A DNA stretch of 9,072 bases from an uncultured beta proteobacterium (GCA_903927495.1 CAIYNH010000356.1:1-9072); one strand, 5' to 3'. Shown: positions 1 to 6,819, counted from the stretch's first letter. The notes: generated by a model not told the origin, from the sequence alone. Numbers and translations: made by a program.

Positions 1-1408
1 CACCGAAAAAAGCCGGTTTCCAGACCACCAGATCGGCCCATTTGCCGACCTCGATACTGCCTACTTCGTGGCTGATGCCGTGCGCAATGGCCGGGTTGAT
101 GGTGTATTTGGCAAGATAGCGTTTGGCGCGAAAGTTGTCGTTGCGCGGCTCAAACTCAATCAGTGCGCCGGTTGTCCGGTTTTCCCCCAAAACCAGCGGC
201 GGTGCCAGCCAGCCGCGTTGAACTTTCATCTTGTGCGCCGTTTGCCAGGTTCGGATGATGACTTCGCCGACTCTGCCCATGGCCTGACTGTCGCTGCTCA
301 TCATGCTAATGGCACCTAAATCGTGCAAAACGTCTTCGGCGGCAATGGTTTCCTTGCGAATGCGACTCTCGGCAAAGGCCAGGTCTTCAGCAATGCCGGC
401 ATCCAGATGATGGCAGACCATCAACATATCGACATGCTCGTCGAGTGTGTTGACCGTGTAAGGCATGGTCGGGTTGGTGGAACTGGGCAAAAAATTGGCC
501 TGGCCGACCACCCGCAAAATATCCGGGGCGTGGCCGCCCCCAGCGCCTTCGGTATGGAACGCGCACAAGCCCCGGCCTTTGGTGGCAGCAATGGTGTTCT
601 CAACAAAACCTGATTCGTTCAGCGTATCGGAATGGATGGCCACTTGCACATCGGTTTCTTCGGCCACATCCAGGCAGTTGCTGATGGCAGCTGGGGTCGT
701 GCCCCAGTCTTCATGCAGTTTCAGGCCAATGGCCCCGGCTTGCACCTGTTCGTGGAGCGCTCCAGGCAAGCTGGCATTGCCTTTTCCCAGAAAACCAAGG
801 TTCATCGGAAAGGCATCAGCTGCCTGCAGCATGCGTTCCAAATTCCACGCGCCGGGGGTGCAAGTGGTGGCAAAAGTGCCAGTGGCCGGGCCGGTTCCGC
901 CGCCCATCATGGTGGTCACGCCGCTGGTCAGGGCTTCATCAATTTGCTGCGGGCAGATGAAATGGATATGACAGTCGATGCCACCAGCGGTGACGATGTT
1001 GCCTTCGCAACTGATGATCTCGGTGCCCGGGCCGATGACAATATCGACCCCGGGTTGAACATCCGGGTTACCGGCTTTGCCGATGGCCACGATGCGCCCA
1101 TTTTTGAGGCCAATGTCGGCTTTCACAATACCCCAGTGGTCCAGAATCAGCGCATTGGTCATCACACAATCGACTGCTCCGCCCGCTTGGGGGCCAGTGC
1201 CACTGCCGTCGCGGGTGCGTTGGGATTGGGCCATGCCGTCGCGAATTGTTTTCCCGCCACCAAACTTGACTTCTTCACCGTAGCTGCCGGCGCGCACGGT
1301 GTAGTCTTGCTCGACCTCGATGAGCAGGTCGGTGTCGGCCAGTCTTACCCGGTCGCCCACGGTGGGTCCGTATGTTTCAGCGTAAGCGCGCCGTCCGATG
1401 GTTGCCAT
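1..1408 (-). CDS. ureC: Urease subunit alpha UreC (partial, C-terminus beyond left edge)
   Basis: This is the catalytic subunit of nickel urease, which hydrolyses urea to ammonia and carbamate in the cytoplasm. The minus strand reads without interruption from ATG at 1408 ([20 protein letters not shown]) for 469 codons to the window edge; the family is usually about 570 residues. The active-site set is complete as far as visible: nickel ligands His147 and His149 ([10 protein letters not shown]), the carbamylated Lys230 with substrate-binding His232 (GLKLHEDWG), His259 (AIHSDTLNE), His285 ([10 protein letters not shown]), flap Cys332/His333 (MVCHHLD) and Asp373 (SSDSQAMGR). Compared from memory with the Klebsiella protein there are two extra stretches, about 9 residues near 63-79 and about 15 residues near 400-422; both lie outside the metal site. 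A weak AG-rich ribosome site (GAGAAAG) lies about 8 bases upstream. It lies downstream of ureB; ureE, ureF and ureG are expected beyond the left edge but are not seen. Confidence 0.98.
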   Translation of the reverse strand, partial: MATIGRRAYAETYGPTVGDRVRLADTDLLIEVEQDYTVRAGSYGEEVKFGGGKTIRDGMAQSQRTRDGSGTGPQAGGAVDCVMTNALILDHWGIVKADIGLKNGRIVAIGKAGNPDVQPGVDIVIGPGTEIISCEGNIVTAGGIDCHIHFICPQQIDEALTSGVTTMMGGGTGPATGTFATTCTPGAWNLERMLQAADAFPMNLGFLGKGNASLPGALHEQVQAGAIGLKLHEDWGTTPAAISNCLDVAEETDVQVAIHSDTLNESGFVENTIAATKGRGLCAFHTEGAGGGHAPDILRVVGQANFLPSSTNPTMPYTVNTLDEHVDMLMVCHHLDAGIAEDLAFAESRIRKETIAAEDVLHDLGAISMMSSDSQAMGRVGEVIIRTWQTAHKMKVQRGWLAPPLVLGENRTTGALIEFEPRNDNFRAKRYLAKYTINPAIAHGISHEVGSIEVGKWADLVVWKPAFFG

Positions 1409-1424
1409 GTCATTCACTTTCTCG

Positions 1425-1494
1425 GTTCGCCCTGAGCCTGTCGAAGGGCTGGCGAAAGGGTGGTATCAAAGGCTGCGACAGGCTCAGCCCGAAC
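1425..1494. repeat. Imperfect inverted repeat (REP-like) between ureB and ureC
   Basis: The arms CTGAGCCTGTCG (1432-1443) and CGACAGGCTCAG (1476-1487) are perfect 12-base complements. After two mismatched positions the pairing resumes with GTTCG (1425-1429) and CGAAC (1490-1494). A smaller alternative hairpin, GCCCT/AGGGC, lies within the left arm (1429-1449). I recognise this 'GTTCGCCCTGAGCCTGTCGA' type of palindrome as a widely dispersed intergenic element in Burkholderiales; that is from memory and unverified. It fills most of the 109-bp gap and would form a strong hairpin in the ure transcript, where it could attenuate ureC or stabilise upstream mRNA. Confidence 0.75.
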
Positions 1495-1517
1495 GGTTAT
1501 TGTGATTCTGCAAATGC

Positions 1518-1823
1518 CTACAGTGCGCCTTGGGTCAATCCACGAAAGCCATAAATTGCTCGATCTCCAGCAAAATCGACCAGCTCCACGGTACGTTGCT
1601 GGCCGGGCTCAAAGCGCACCGCCATGCCCGAGGCAATGTTCAATCGCATGCCTTGCGCTGCAGCGCGGTCAAAACCCAAGGCACCGTTGGTCTCGGCAAA
1701 ATGGTAGTGCGAGCCAACCTGAATCGGACGATCAGCGGTGTTCTGCACCACCAGGGTCAAGGTTCTTCGGCCCAGGTTGAGTAGATGTTCGCCCTCCAGC
1801 GGAATGATTTCACCAGGTCTCAT
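1518..1823 (-). CDS. ureB: Urease subunit beta UreB
   Basis: This is the small structural beta subunit of urease, which packs with UreA and UreC in the (UreABC)3 holoenzyme. The 101-residue product is the normal length and shows the family core: [11 protein letters not shown] at the start, then [25 protein letters not shown] around residues 20-45, [16 protein letters not shown], the [12 protein letters not shown] segment and the GFRGL tail. The ATG at 1823 gives the canonical start; only a weak purine-rich stretch (AGAGAAAA) precedes it. It is separated from ureA by 89 bp and from ureC by 109 bp, much more than the overlaps or short gaps usual in urease operons, and each gap contains a repeat-like palindrome. 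I see no missing residues or frameshift. Confidence 0.97.
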   Translation of the reverse strand: MRPGEIIPLEGEHLLNLGRRTLTLVVQNTADRPIQVGSHYHFAETNGALGFDRAAAQGMRLNIASGMAVRFEPGQQRTVELVDFAGDRAIYGFRGLTQGAL

Positions 1824-1845
1824 GGTTTTCTCTTTTTATAAATAA

Positions 1846-1900
1846 GGCTCTAGCGCTAGTGCAGCAAGCACAAGGTGCTATGAAAAAAATAAAATAGCAT
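1846..1900. repeat. Dispersed-repeat-like element between ureA and ureB
   Basis: Read on the minus strand this stretch has the skeleton ATGCTAT-N13-TAGC-N24-TAGAGCC and contains a short A/T-rich loop flanked by TGCTAT/ATAGCA plus the palindrome TAGCGCTA. A second sequence with the same skeleton (ATGCTAT-N8-TAGC-N24-TAGAGCC) occurs at 3746-3795 in the same orientation. Elements of this type are, from memory, scattered through intergenic regions of Comamonadaceae genomes; I could not check this. It sits inside the ure transcription unit and may form a hairpin in the mRNA. Confidence 0.6.
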
Positions 1901-1912
1901 GGACCTAACGGC

Positions 1913-2215
1913 TCAAACTATCGGCTGATGCACAGTCACCAGCTTGGTGCCGTCAGGGAAGGTTGCCTCCACCTGGATGTCTGGAATCATCTCGGCGATG
2001 TCGTCCATCACATCAGCACGGGTAAGCACGGCGCGCCCGTCGCTCATCAATTGCGCCACGGTTTTACCGTCACGGGCACCTTCCATGACAGCGGCGCTAA
2101 TCAACGCGATGGCTTCGGGATAGTTGAGCTTCAAGCCTCGGGCTTTGCGGCGTTCAGCCAGCAATCCAGCGGTGAAAATCAGCAGCTTGTCTTTTTCTCG
2201 GGGGGTAAGTTCCAT
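1913..2215 (-). CDS. ureA: Urease subunit gamma UreA
   Basis: This is the gamma structural subunit of urease. The 100-residue product has the family's usual length and its conserved course: [23 protein letters not shown] at the start, [24 protein letters not shown] around residues 28-51, the [24 protein letters not shown] segment and an [17 protein letters not shown] end. The ATG at 2215 is the only plausible start, yet no Shine-Dalgarno sequence precedes it, and the best promoter candidates would place the transcript start within one or two bases of the ATG, so a leaderless message is possible. It is the first gene of ureABC as seen here. ureD, which precedes ureA in many proteobacteria, is absent; the gene upstream is a divergent permease-kinase. 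Confidence 0.98.
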   Translation of the reverse strand: MELTPREKDKLLIFTAGLLAERRKARGLKLNYPEAIALISAAVMEGARDGKTVAQLMSDGRAVLTRADVMDDIAEMIPDIQVEATFPDGTKLVTVHQPIV

Positions 2216-2226
2216 GGGGAAGATTA

Positions 2227-2242
2227 TGCAAAACTTATGCCC
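2227..2242 (-). promoter_or_regulatory. Candidate sigma-54 (-24/-12) promoter for ureABC
   Basis: On the minus strand the sequence GGGCATAAGTTTTGCA carries GG at 2241-2240 and GC at 2229-2228, exactly the 12-base phase of the -24/-12 consensus (TGGCAC-N5-TTGCA). It matches GGCA in the first box and TTGCA in the second. The expected start of transcription falls near 2216, directly before the ureA ATG. The same bases also contain CATAAT (2228-2223), a possible sigma-70 -10 box with only a poor -35, so sigma-70 use cannot be excluded. Sigma-54/NtrC control of nitrogen-scavenging genes is well established in proteobacteria; for this gene it is inference. Confidence 0.5.
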
Positions 2243-2247
2243 AGCAG

Positions 2248-2263
2248 TTTAAACCGGGTTAAA
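2248..2263. promoter_or_regulatory. Near-perfect palindrome, candidate operator
   Basis: TTTAAACCGGGTTAAA is a 16-base dyad centred on CCGG with one mismatched pair. It lies seven bases upstream of the -24 element of the candidate ureA promoter and about 45 bp before the permease-kinase start, in the only gap between these divergent genes. The 11-mer TTTAACCCGGT read from it on the minus strand recurs on the plus strand at 7122-7132 in another divergent gap. A binding protein is not identifiable from sequence; the LuxR-type regulator encoded nearby is one candidate. Confidence 0.35.
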
Positions 2264-2306
2264 GAATTAGGCCAAGGTATCAGCGCCAGGCAAGTGCGCA
2301 GGTGCG

Positions 2307-5300
2307 GTGGCACGAAAGCTGCACCATATCGGTGTGACTTCATCTCCTTCTAACGATAAACCCCACGTGCATGAGGCCGAGCCGCCGCAGCGCATCACCT
2401 TGGTGCGGCGCGAATACAACGCCTGGGTGGCCAGCGAGACCATGGAAGACTATGCCTTGCGCTTTACGCCGCAGCGCTTTCGCAAATGGTCTGAGTGGCG
2501 TGTTGCCAATACCGCTTTTGGTGCAGCTTCGTTCCTGATTCTGGAGGCAGTGGGAGCCACCTTGCTGGTGCAATACGGCTTTGTTAACGCGTTCTGGGCA
2601 ATCCTGGTCACCGGCATGATCATATTTTTGGCAGGCTTGCCGATTAGCATCTATGCCGCCCGCTACGGGGTGGACATGGATTTGCTCACCCGTGGTGCTG
2701 GTTTTGGCTACATCGGCTCCACCATCACCTCGCTGATTTACGCGTCATTCACCTTTATCTTCTTTGCCCTGGAGGCGGCAGTGATGGCTTACGCGCTGGA
2801 GTTGGCGCTGAATATTCCACCGGTTTGGGGTTATGTGATTTGTGCTCTGGTGGTGATTCCACTGGTGGCTTTTGGCGTGTCCACCATCAGTCGCTTGCAG
2901 GTCTGGACTCAGCCCCTGTGGCTGCTGATGCTGATCGTGCCGTTTGTGTTTGTTTTGCTGCGCGACCCAGGCGCTTTTGCGGGCGTGGTGCACTATATCG
3001 GTGAAAAAGGGCAGAGCGACGGGTTTAGTTTGCCCTTGTTTGGTGCGGCGCTTACCGTGGGTGTGGCGTTGATGACGCAAATGGGTGAGCAAGCCGACTA
3101 TTTGCGTTTTATGCCGGCGCGCACAGCTGCCAACCAGGGGCGCTGGTGGCTCGGAGTGCTGGTGGGTGGGCCAGGGTGGGTGGTGTTGGGGGTACTCAAA
3201 ATGCTGGGCGGTGCGCTACTGGCGTATCTGGCGATTCAAAACGCGGTGCCAATCGACCGGGCGGTTGACCCCAATCAGATGTACCTGGCGGCCTATGAGT
3301 ATGTGTTTCCTCATTACGGCTGGGCGGTGGCGGCCACAGCCGTGTTTGTGGTGCTGTCGCAACTCAAGATCAATGTCACCAATGCCTATGCCGGTTCACT
3401 CGCCTGGAGCAATTTTTTCTCGCGGCTGACGCACAGCCACCCAGGCCGTGTGGTGTGGGTCGTGTTCAACACCCTGATTTCATTCATGCTGATGGAGATG
3501 AACGTGTTTGCGGCGCTGGGCGATGTGCTGGGACTGTATTCCAACATTGCCATTGCCTGGATGATGGCGGTGGTGGCGGATCTGGTGATCAACAAACCGC
3601 TGGGTTTGAGCCCGAAAGGCATTGAGTTCAAGCGAGCCCATTTGTACGACATCAACCCGGTGGGCGTGGGGGCCATGGCACTGGCTTCGCTTTTGTCGGT
3701 CACCGCCTACCTCGGATTTTTTGGTCCAATGGCACAAGCATTTTCGGCTCTAATTGCTATGGGCACTGCACTCACAGCTACGCCTTTGATAGCATTTTTG
3801 ACGCAAGGAAAGTACTATATTGCCAGAAATAGCGTGTTGCATGGCAAGTCCACATCCGGGTTTTCTGCTAAAGATCGCATTACGCAACACCGGTGTGTGA
3901 TTTGCGAGCGCGAGTACGAGGCCCCCGACATGGCGCATTGCCCGGCCTACCAGGGGCCGATTTGTTCACTGTGCTGCACGCTTGATGCCCGCTGCGGCGA
4001 TCTTTGCAAGCCTCACGCCAGTCTGTCTGCGCAATGGTCAGCAAGTTTGCGGTACCTGCTGCCGCAGCGCGTCTCACCACATCTGGACAAGGGTTTGGGC
4101 TACTTTTTGCTGCTGATGCTGGTGATTGCACCATTGCTGGCGGCGGTGTTGGGTCTGTTGTATCAGCAGGAGTTACGTACTCTGGCCCTCGCAGCAACGG
4201 ATGTGGAGCTACTTCATGCACCGCAAGAGGCGCTGCGTTCGGGCTTGCTCAAAGCCTACCTGGCGCTGCTGCTCATCGGTGGATTGGTGGCCTGGTGGGC
4301 GGTGCTTGCGCATCAAAGCCGCAGGGTGGCACAGGAGGAATCGAACCGGCAAACCAGCCTGTTGCTGCGTGAAATTGAATCGCATCGCCAGACCGATCAG
4401 GCCTTGCAACAGGCCAAACGCGTGGCTGAACAGGCAAATCAGGCCAAAAGCCGTTACATCAGCGCTATCAGCCACGAGTTACGCACCCCGCTCAATAGCA
4501 TCTTGGGCTATGCCCAATTGATGGGCGAAGATGCCAGCATTCCGGCGCACCGCAAACAGGCGGTGGCGGTGATCAAGCGTGGCGGCGAGCATTTGCTTTC
4601 GCTGATTGAAGGCACACTGGACATGGCGCATATTGAGAGTGGCAAGCTCACCCTGAATGCGCGTCCCCTGGCGTTTGAGAGCTTTATGCAAGACATTGCC
4701 AGCATGTTTGAGTTGCAAGCCCAGGCAAAGGCGCTGGTCTTTGTCTTTGAGGTGCAAGGTAAATTGCCGAGTGTGGTGCGGGCCGATGAAAAGCGTGTGC
4801 GCCAGATTTTGATCAACCTGCTTGGCAATGCCATCAAGTTCACTGCCAAGGGACAGGTCGCGTTGCGATTGCGCTATGCACGGGAAATGGCGCATATCGA
4901 GATAGAAGACACCGGGCCAGGTTTGACGCATGCAGAATTGGCGCAGATTTTCGAACCCTTCACCCGCGCGGCAGCCAGCAGCATGGCTGCCCCCGGAGCC
5001 GGCATGGGCCTGACCATTGCGAAAATGCTGACCGACCTGATGGGCGGCGAACTGACTGTGACCAGCAGCCCCGGTGTGGGCTCGGTGTTCAAGGTGAAAC
5101 TGTTTTTGCCTGAGGTGCCGAACCGATTCACGACGCAACAAGAAGGGGCGCAAACGGCGTTGCTCGAGCCGTTTTCAGGATGTCCTGTGCGCCCACGATC
5201 AGGTTACACCGGGCCGCGTCGAAGAGTGCTGGTGGTTGACAACGAAGAAACCGACCGGGAATTGTTGCTGCAACTGCTGCAACCGTTGGGTTTTGAGGTG

Positions 5301-5864
5301 CGCACAGCCGCCAGTGGGCATGACTGCCTTGATCTGCTGGCCGCAGGCTTTGCGCCTGATGCTATTTTTATGGACCTGGCCATGCCCGGTATTGACGGCT
5401 GGGAGACGATTCGCCGCCTGCGTGTCATGCGGCATGGCACGCCGTGTCCTACGATGCAGATCGCCATCGTCTCAGCGAACGCATTTGACAAGGGGATGGA
5501 CAACGATCTGGACTTACCCAGCGAGGATTTCTTCTGCAAGCCTGTGCGGCATACCGATTTGCTGGACTGGCTGGGACGACGTTTGAACCTTTGCTGGGCT
5601 GAGACCCCATTGGTAGCCCTGGCAGCCCCTATCACGCAGTTGCCAGATGTGCGGGTTTATCCCGATGCGGTGCAACTGCAGGCCCTGCGCGAGGTGGTTG
5701 AGCTGGGTTATTACCGTGGCATTCTGAATCTGCTTGAAGCGATGCAGGCCGCGCAGCCCGAGTTGGCGCAGTTTGTCGGCAGCATGCGCGCCCTGGCCCG
5801 GCAATATCAATTCGAGACCATGAGCCAGCAACTGGCTGGCATTCACCATGACACACCAACTTAA
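2307..5864 (+). CDS. NCS1-type permease fused to hybrid sensor histidine kinase
   Basis: One uninterrupted 1185-residue frame joins an uptake-type permease to a hybrid kinase. Residues 66-500 form about 12 membrane helices of the NCS1 (cytosine/purine/hydantoin) family, with the conserved SQLKINVTNAYAGSLAWSNF region at 351-370. Residues 530-570 are an eight-cysteine module. Two more helices (about 597-619 and 650-669) enclose a 30-residue loop, then a helical linker leads to HisKA with His723 (SHELRTPLNS). The ATPase has N837/N841, the G1 box DTGPGL (868-873), the F box and GAGMGL (897-902). The receiver (972-1092) has Asp1023, Ser1056 and Lys1078, but its acidic pair is Asp978-Asn979. A helical tail (1113-1185) lacks an HPt histidine motif. 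Ligand unknown; a nucleobase, hydantoin, allantoin or urea-related compound fits family and context. The architecture recalls CbrA, which has an SLC5 transporter instead. The GTG start has a weak AGG; later GTGs at 2334 and 2367 are possible. Confidence 0.92.
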   Translation: MARKLHHIGVTSSPSNDKPHVHEAEPPQRITLVRREYNAWVASETMEDYALRFTPQRFRKWSEWRVANTAFGAASFLILEAVGATLLVQYGFVNAFWAILVTGMIIFLAGLPISIYAARYGVDMDLLTRGAGFGYIGSTITSLIYASFTFIFFALEAAVMAYALELALNIPPVWGYVICALVVIPLVAFGVSTISRLQVWTQPLWLLMLIVPFVFVLLRDPGAFAGVVHYIGEKGQSDGFSLPLFGAALTVGVALMTQMGEQADYLRFMPARTAANQGRWWLGVLVGGPGWVVLGVLKMLGGALLAYLAIQNAVPIDRAVDPNQMYLAAYEYVFPHYGWAVAATAVFVVLSQLKINVTNAYAGSLAWSNFFSRLTHSHPGRVVWVVFNTLISFMLMEMNVFAALGDVLGLYSNIAIAWMMAVVADLVINKPLGLSPKGIEFKRAHLYDINPVGVGAMALASLLSVTAYLGFFGPMAQAFSALIAMGTALTATPLIAFLTQGKYYIARNSVLHGKSTSGFSAKDRITQHRCVICEREYEAPDMAHCPAYQGPICSLCCTLDARCGDLCKPHASLSAQWSASLRYLLPQRVSPHLDKGLGYFLLLMLVIAPLLAAVLGLLYQQELRTLALAATDVELLHAPQEALRSGLLKAYLALLLIGGLVAWWAVLAHQSRRVAQEESNRQTSLLLREIESHRQTDQALQQAKRVAEQANQAKSRYISAISHELRTPLNSILGYAQLMGEDASIPAHRKQAVAVIKRGGEHLLSLIEGTLDMAHIESGKLTLNARPLAFESFMQDIASMFELQAQAKALVFVFEVQGKLPSVVRADEKRVRQILINLLGNAIKFTAKGQVALRLRYAREMAHIEIEDTGPGLTHAELAQIFEPFTRAAASSMAAPGAGMGLTIAKMLTDLMGGELTVTSSPGVGSVFKVKLFLPEVPNRFTTQQEGAQTALLEPFSGCPVRPRSGYTGPRRRVLVVDNEETDRELLLQLLQPLGFEVRTAASGHDCLDLLAAGFAPDAIFMDLAMPGIDGWETIRRLRVMRHGTPCPTMQIAIVSANAFDKGMDNDLDLPSEDFFCKPVRHTDLLDWLGRRLNLCWAETPLVALAAPITQLPDVRVYPDAVQLQALREVVELGYYRGILNLLEAMQAAQPELAQFVGSMRALARQYQFETMSQQLAGIHHDTPT
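2320..2336. promoter_or_regulatory. NtrC-like enhancer site
   Basis: TGCACC-ATATC-GGTGTG matches the enterobacterial NtrC consensus (TGCACY-N5-GGTGCA), with departures only at the last two bases of the second half-site. Its centre lies about 100-110 bp upstream of the predicted ureA transcript start, the distance at which NtrC usually activates sigma-54 promoters. It overlaps codons 5-10 of the permease-kinase if that gene starts at the GTG at 2307, which makes a later start for that gene (2334 or 2367) worth considering. Assignment rests on consensus and position only. Confidence 0.45.
3746..3795. repeat. Repeat-like segment inside the permease-kinase coding sequence
   Basis: On the minus strand it reads ATGCTAT-N8-TAGC-N24-TAGAGCC, the same skeleton and orientation as the element at 1846-1900, with the same 24-base spacing between the last two blocks. 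It encodes residues of the last transporter helix (SALIAMGTALTATPLIAF) in frame, so the coding function is intact. It may be an old insertion of a dispersed element that was absorbed into the gene, or a chance resemblance. Confidence 0.35.
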
Positions 5865-6819
5865 CAAGACGCTGGACCGCACCAACAGTGATGTCGTTCT
5901 GATCGTGGACGACGTGCCCGATAACCTGTCGGTATTGCACGACGCGCTGGACGAATCGGGCTATACGGTACTAGTGGCGCTGAATGGCGCAGCTGCTTTG
6001 CAGCGCGCCGCGCAAGCCCTGCCTGACATTGTGCTGCTGGATGCCATGATGCCGGGCATGGATGGGTTCGAGGTAGCGCGCCAACTCAAGGCGACACCAC
6101 AAACCGCGCATATTCCCATCATCTTCATGACCGGTCTGACCGAGACCGAACATTTGGTGGCGGCGCTGGAAGCCGGTGGTGTCGATTACGTCACCAAGCC
6201 CATCAAACCCAAAGAGGTGCTGGCCCGCATGCAGGTGCATTTGCAAGGCGCTCGCGAGCGCCGTCAGGCGCGCAGTGCGTTGGATGCATTTGGCTACGCC
6301 AGCATCACCGTGCGCGTCAGCGACGGGCGGCTGATGTGGCAAACCCCGCTGGCGCGCGACTTGCTCATGGAGTATTACGGCACCGATGCACCCACCACAC
6401 CGATGCCGGTGCTGAAGTGGTTGCGCCGCCATGTGGGTAGCAAGGAGGTGCTGCGTGAGCCACCGCGCCTGAGCATCGAGATTGGCCCCAAGCGCCTGAC
6501 CTTTCGCCTGCATCAGCAAATTGGCGACAGCGAGGGCGGTGGCGACTGGCTCATCATCATGCAAGAAACTTCGGATGAGAGTGTGATCGAGGTCATGGCC
6601 CTGAGCTTCAAGCTCACCCCCAAAGAAGCCGAAGTGCTGTACTGGGTGGTCAAGGGCAAGATCAATCGCGACATTGGCGACATTGTGGGCTCGAGCCCGA
6701 TGACAGTCAAAAAACACCTGGAACACGTTTATGCCAAGCTTGGTGTGGAAACCCGCACGGCGGCGGCGGGCATGGTCATGAGCCGCATTCGGCAATTGCA
6801 TCCACAGTTTGAGGGGTAG
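5848..6819 (+). CDS. LuxR-family response regulator (REC, PAS-like, HTH)
   Basis: This 323-residue DNA-binding response regulator is very probably the partner of the preceding kinase: its ATG lies 17 bp inside the kinase's 3' end, implying translational coupling. The receiver (about residues 16-130) has acidic Asp21/Asp22, phospho-acceptor Asp65 (LLDAMMPGMDG), Thr95 and Lys117 (VTKPIKP), all the residues needed for phosphotransfer. Residues about 146-245 are unassigned but resemble a PAS fold: a segment VRVSDGRLMWQTPLARDLL, then a beta-rich part ending in WLIIMQE. The C-terminus (253-310) is a LuxR/FixJ-type helix-turn-helix: LTPKEAEVLYWVVKGK, then IVGSSPMTVKKHLEHVYAKLGV. Members of this family bind short inverted repeats as dimers. 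Targets are unknown; the flanking urease and urea-transporter genes are the obvious guess. No terminator is evident before the convergent gene that ends 26 bp away. Confidence 0.93.
   Translation: MTHQLNKTLDRTNSDVVLIVDDVPDNLSVLHDALDESGYTVLVALNGAAALQRAAQALPDIVLLDAMMPGMDGFEVARQLKATPQTAHIPIIFMTGLTETEHLVAALEAGGVDYVTKPIKPKEVLARMQVHLQGARERRQARSALDAFGYASITVRVSDGRLMWQTPLARDLLMEYYGTDAPTTPMPVLKWLRRHVGSKEVLREPPRLSIEIGPKRLTFRLHQQIGDSEGGGDWLIIMQETSDESVIEVMALSFKLTPKEAEVLYWVVKGKINRDIGDIVGSSPMTVKKHLEHVYAKLGVETRTAAAGMVMSRIRQLHPQFEG

Noticed and set aside
632..1435. Long plus-strand open frame of 267 codons opposite ureC.
   Set aside because: It is antisense to an unambiguous ureC with all catalytic motifs; the product looks like no known family.
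4479..5153. Minus-strand open frame of 224 codons opposite the kinase core.
   Set aside because: It is antisense to HisKA/HATPase_c motifs; there is no independent protein signature or ribosome site.
2307..5864. Possible sequencing or assembly artefact fusing separate permease and kinase genes.
   Set aside because: The frame is continuous through a conserved-looking cysteine module and two membrane helices that act as a sensible linker, with no internal start/stop junction.
5637..5864. HPt phosphotransfer domain at the C-terminus of the kinase.
   Set aside because: The segment is helical but has no His-x-x-Lys-Gly-type motif; the only histidines are in the last residues.
5971..6801. Long minus-strand open frame of 276 codons opposite the response regulator.
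   Set aside because: It mirrors the codon structure of a clearly real REC-HTH gene and is rich in His and Gln, as expected of an antisense shadow.
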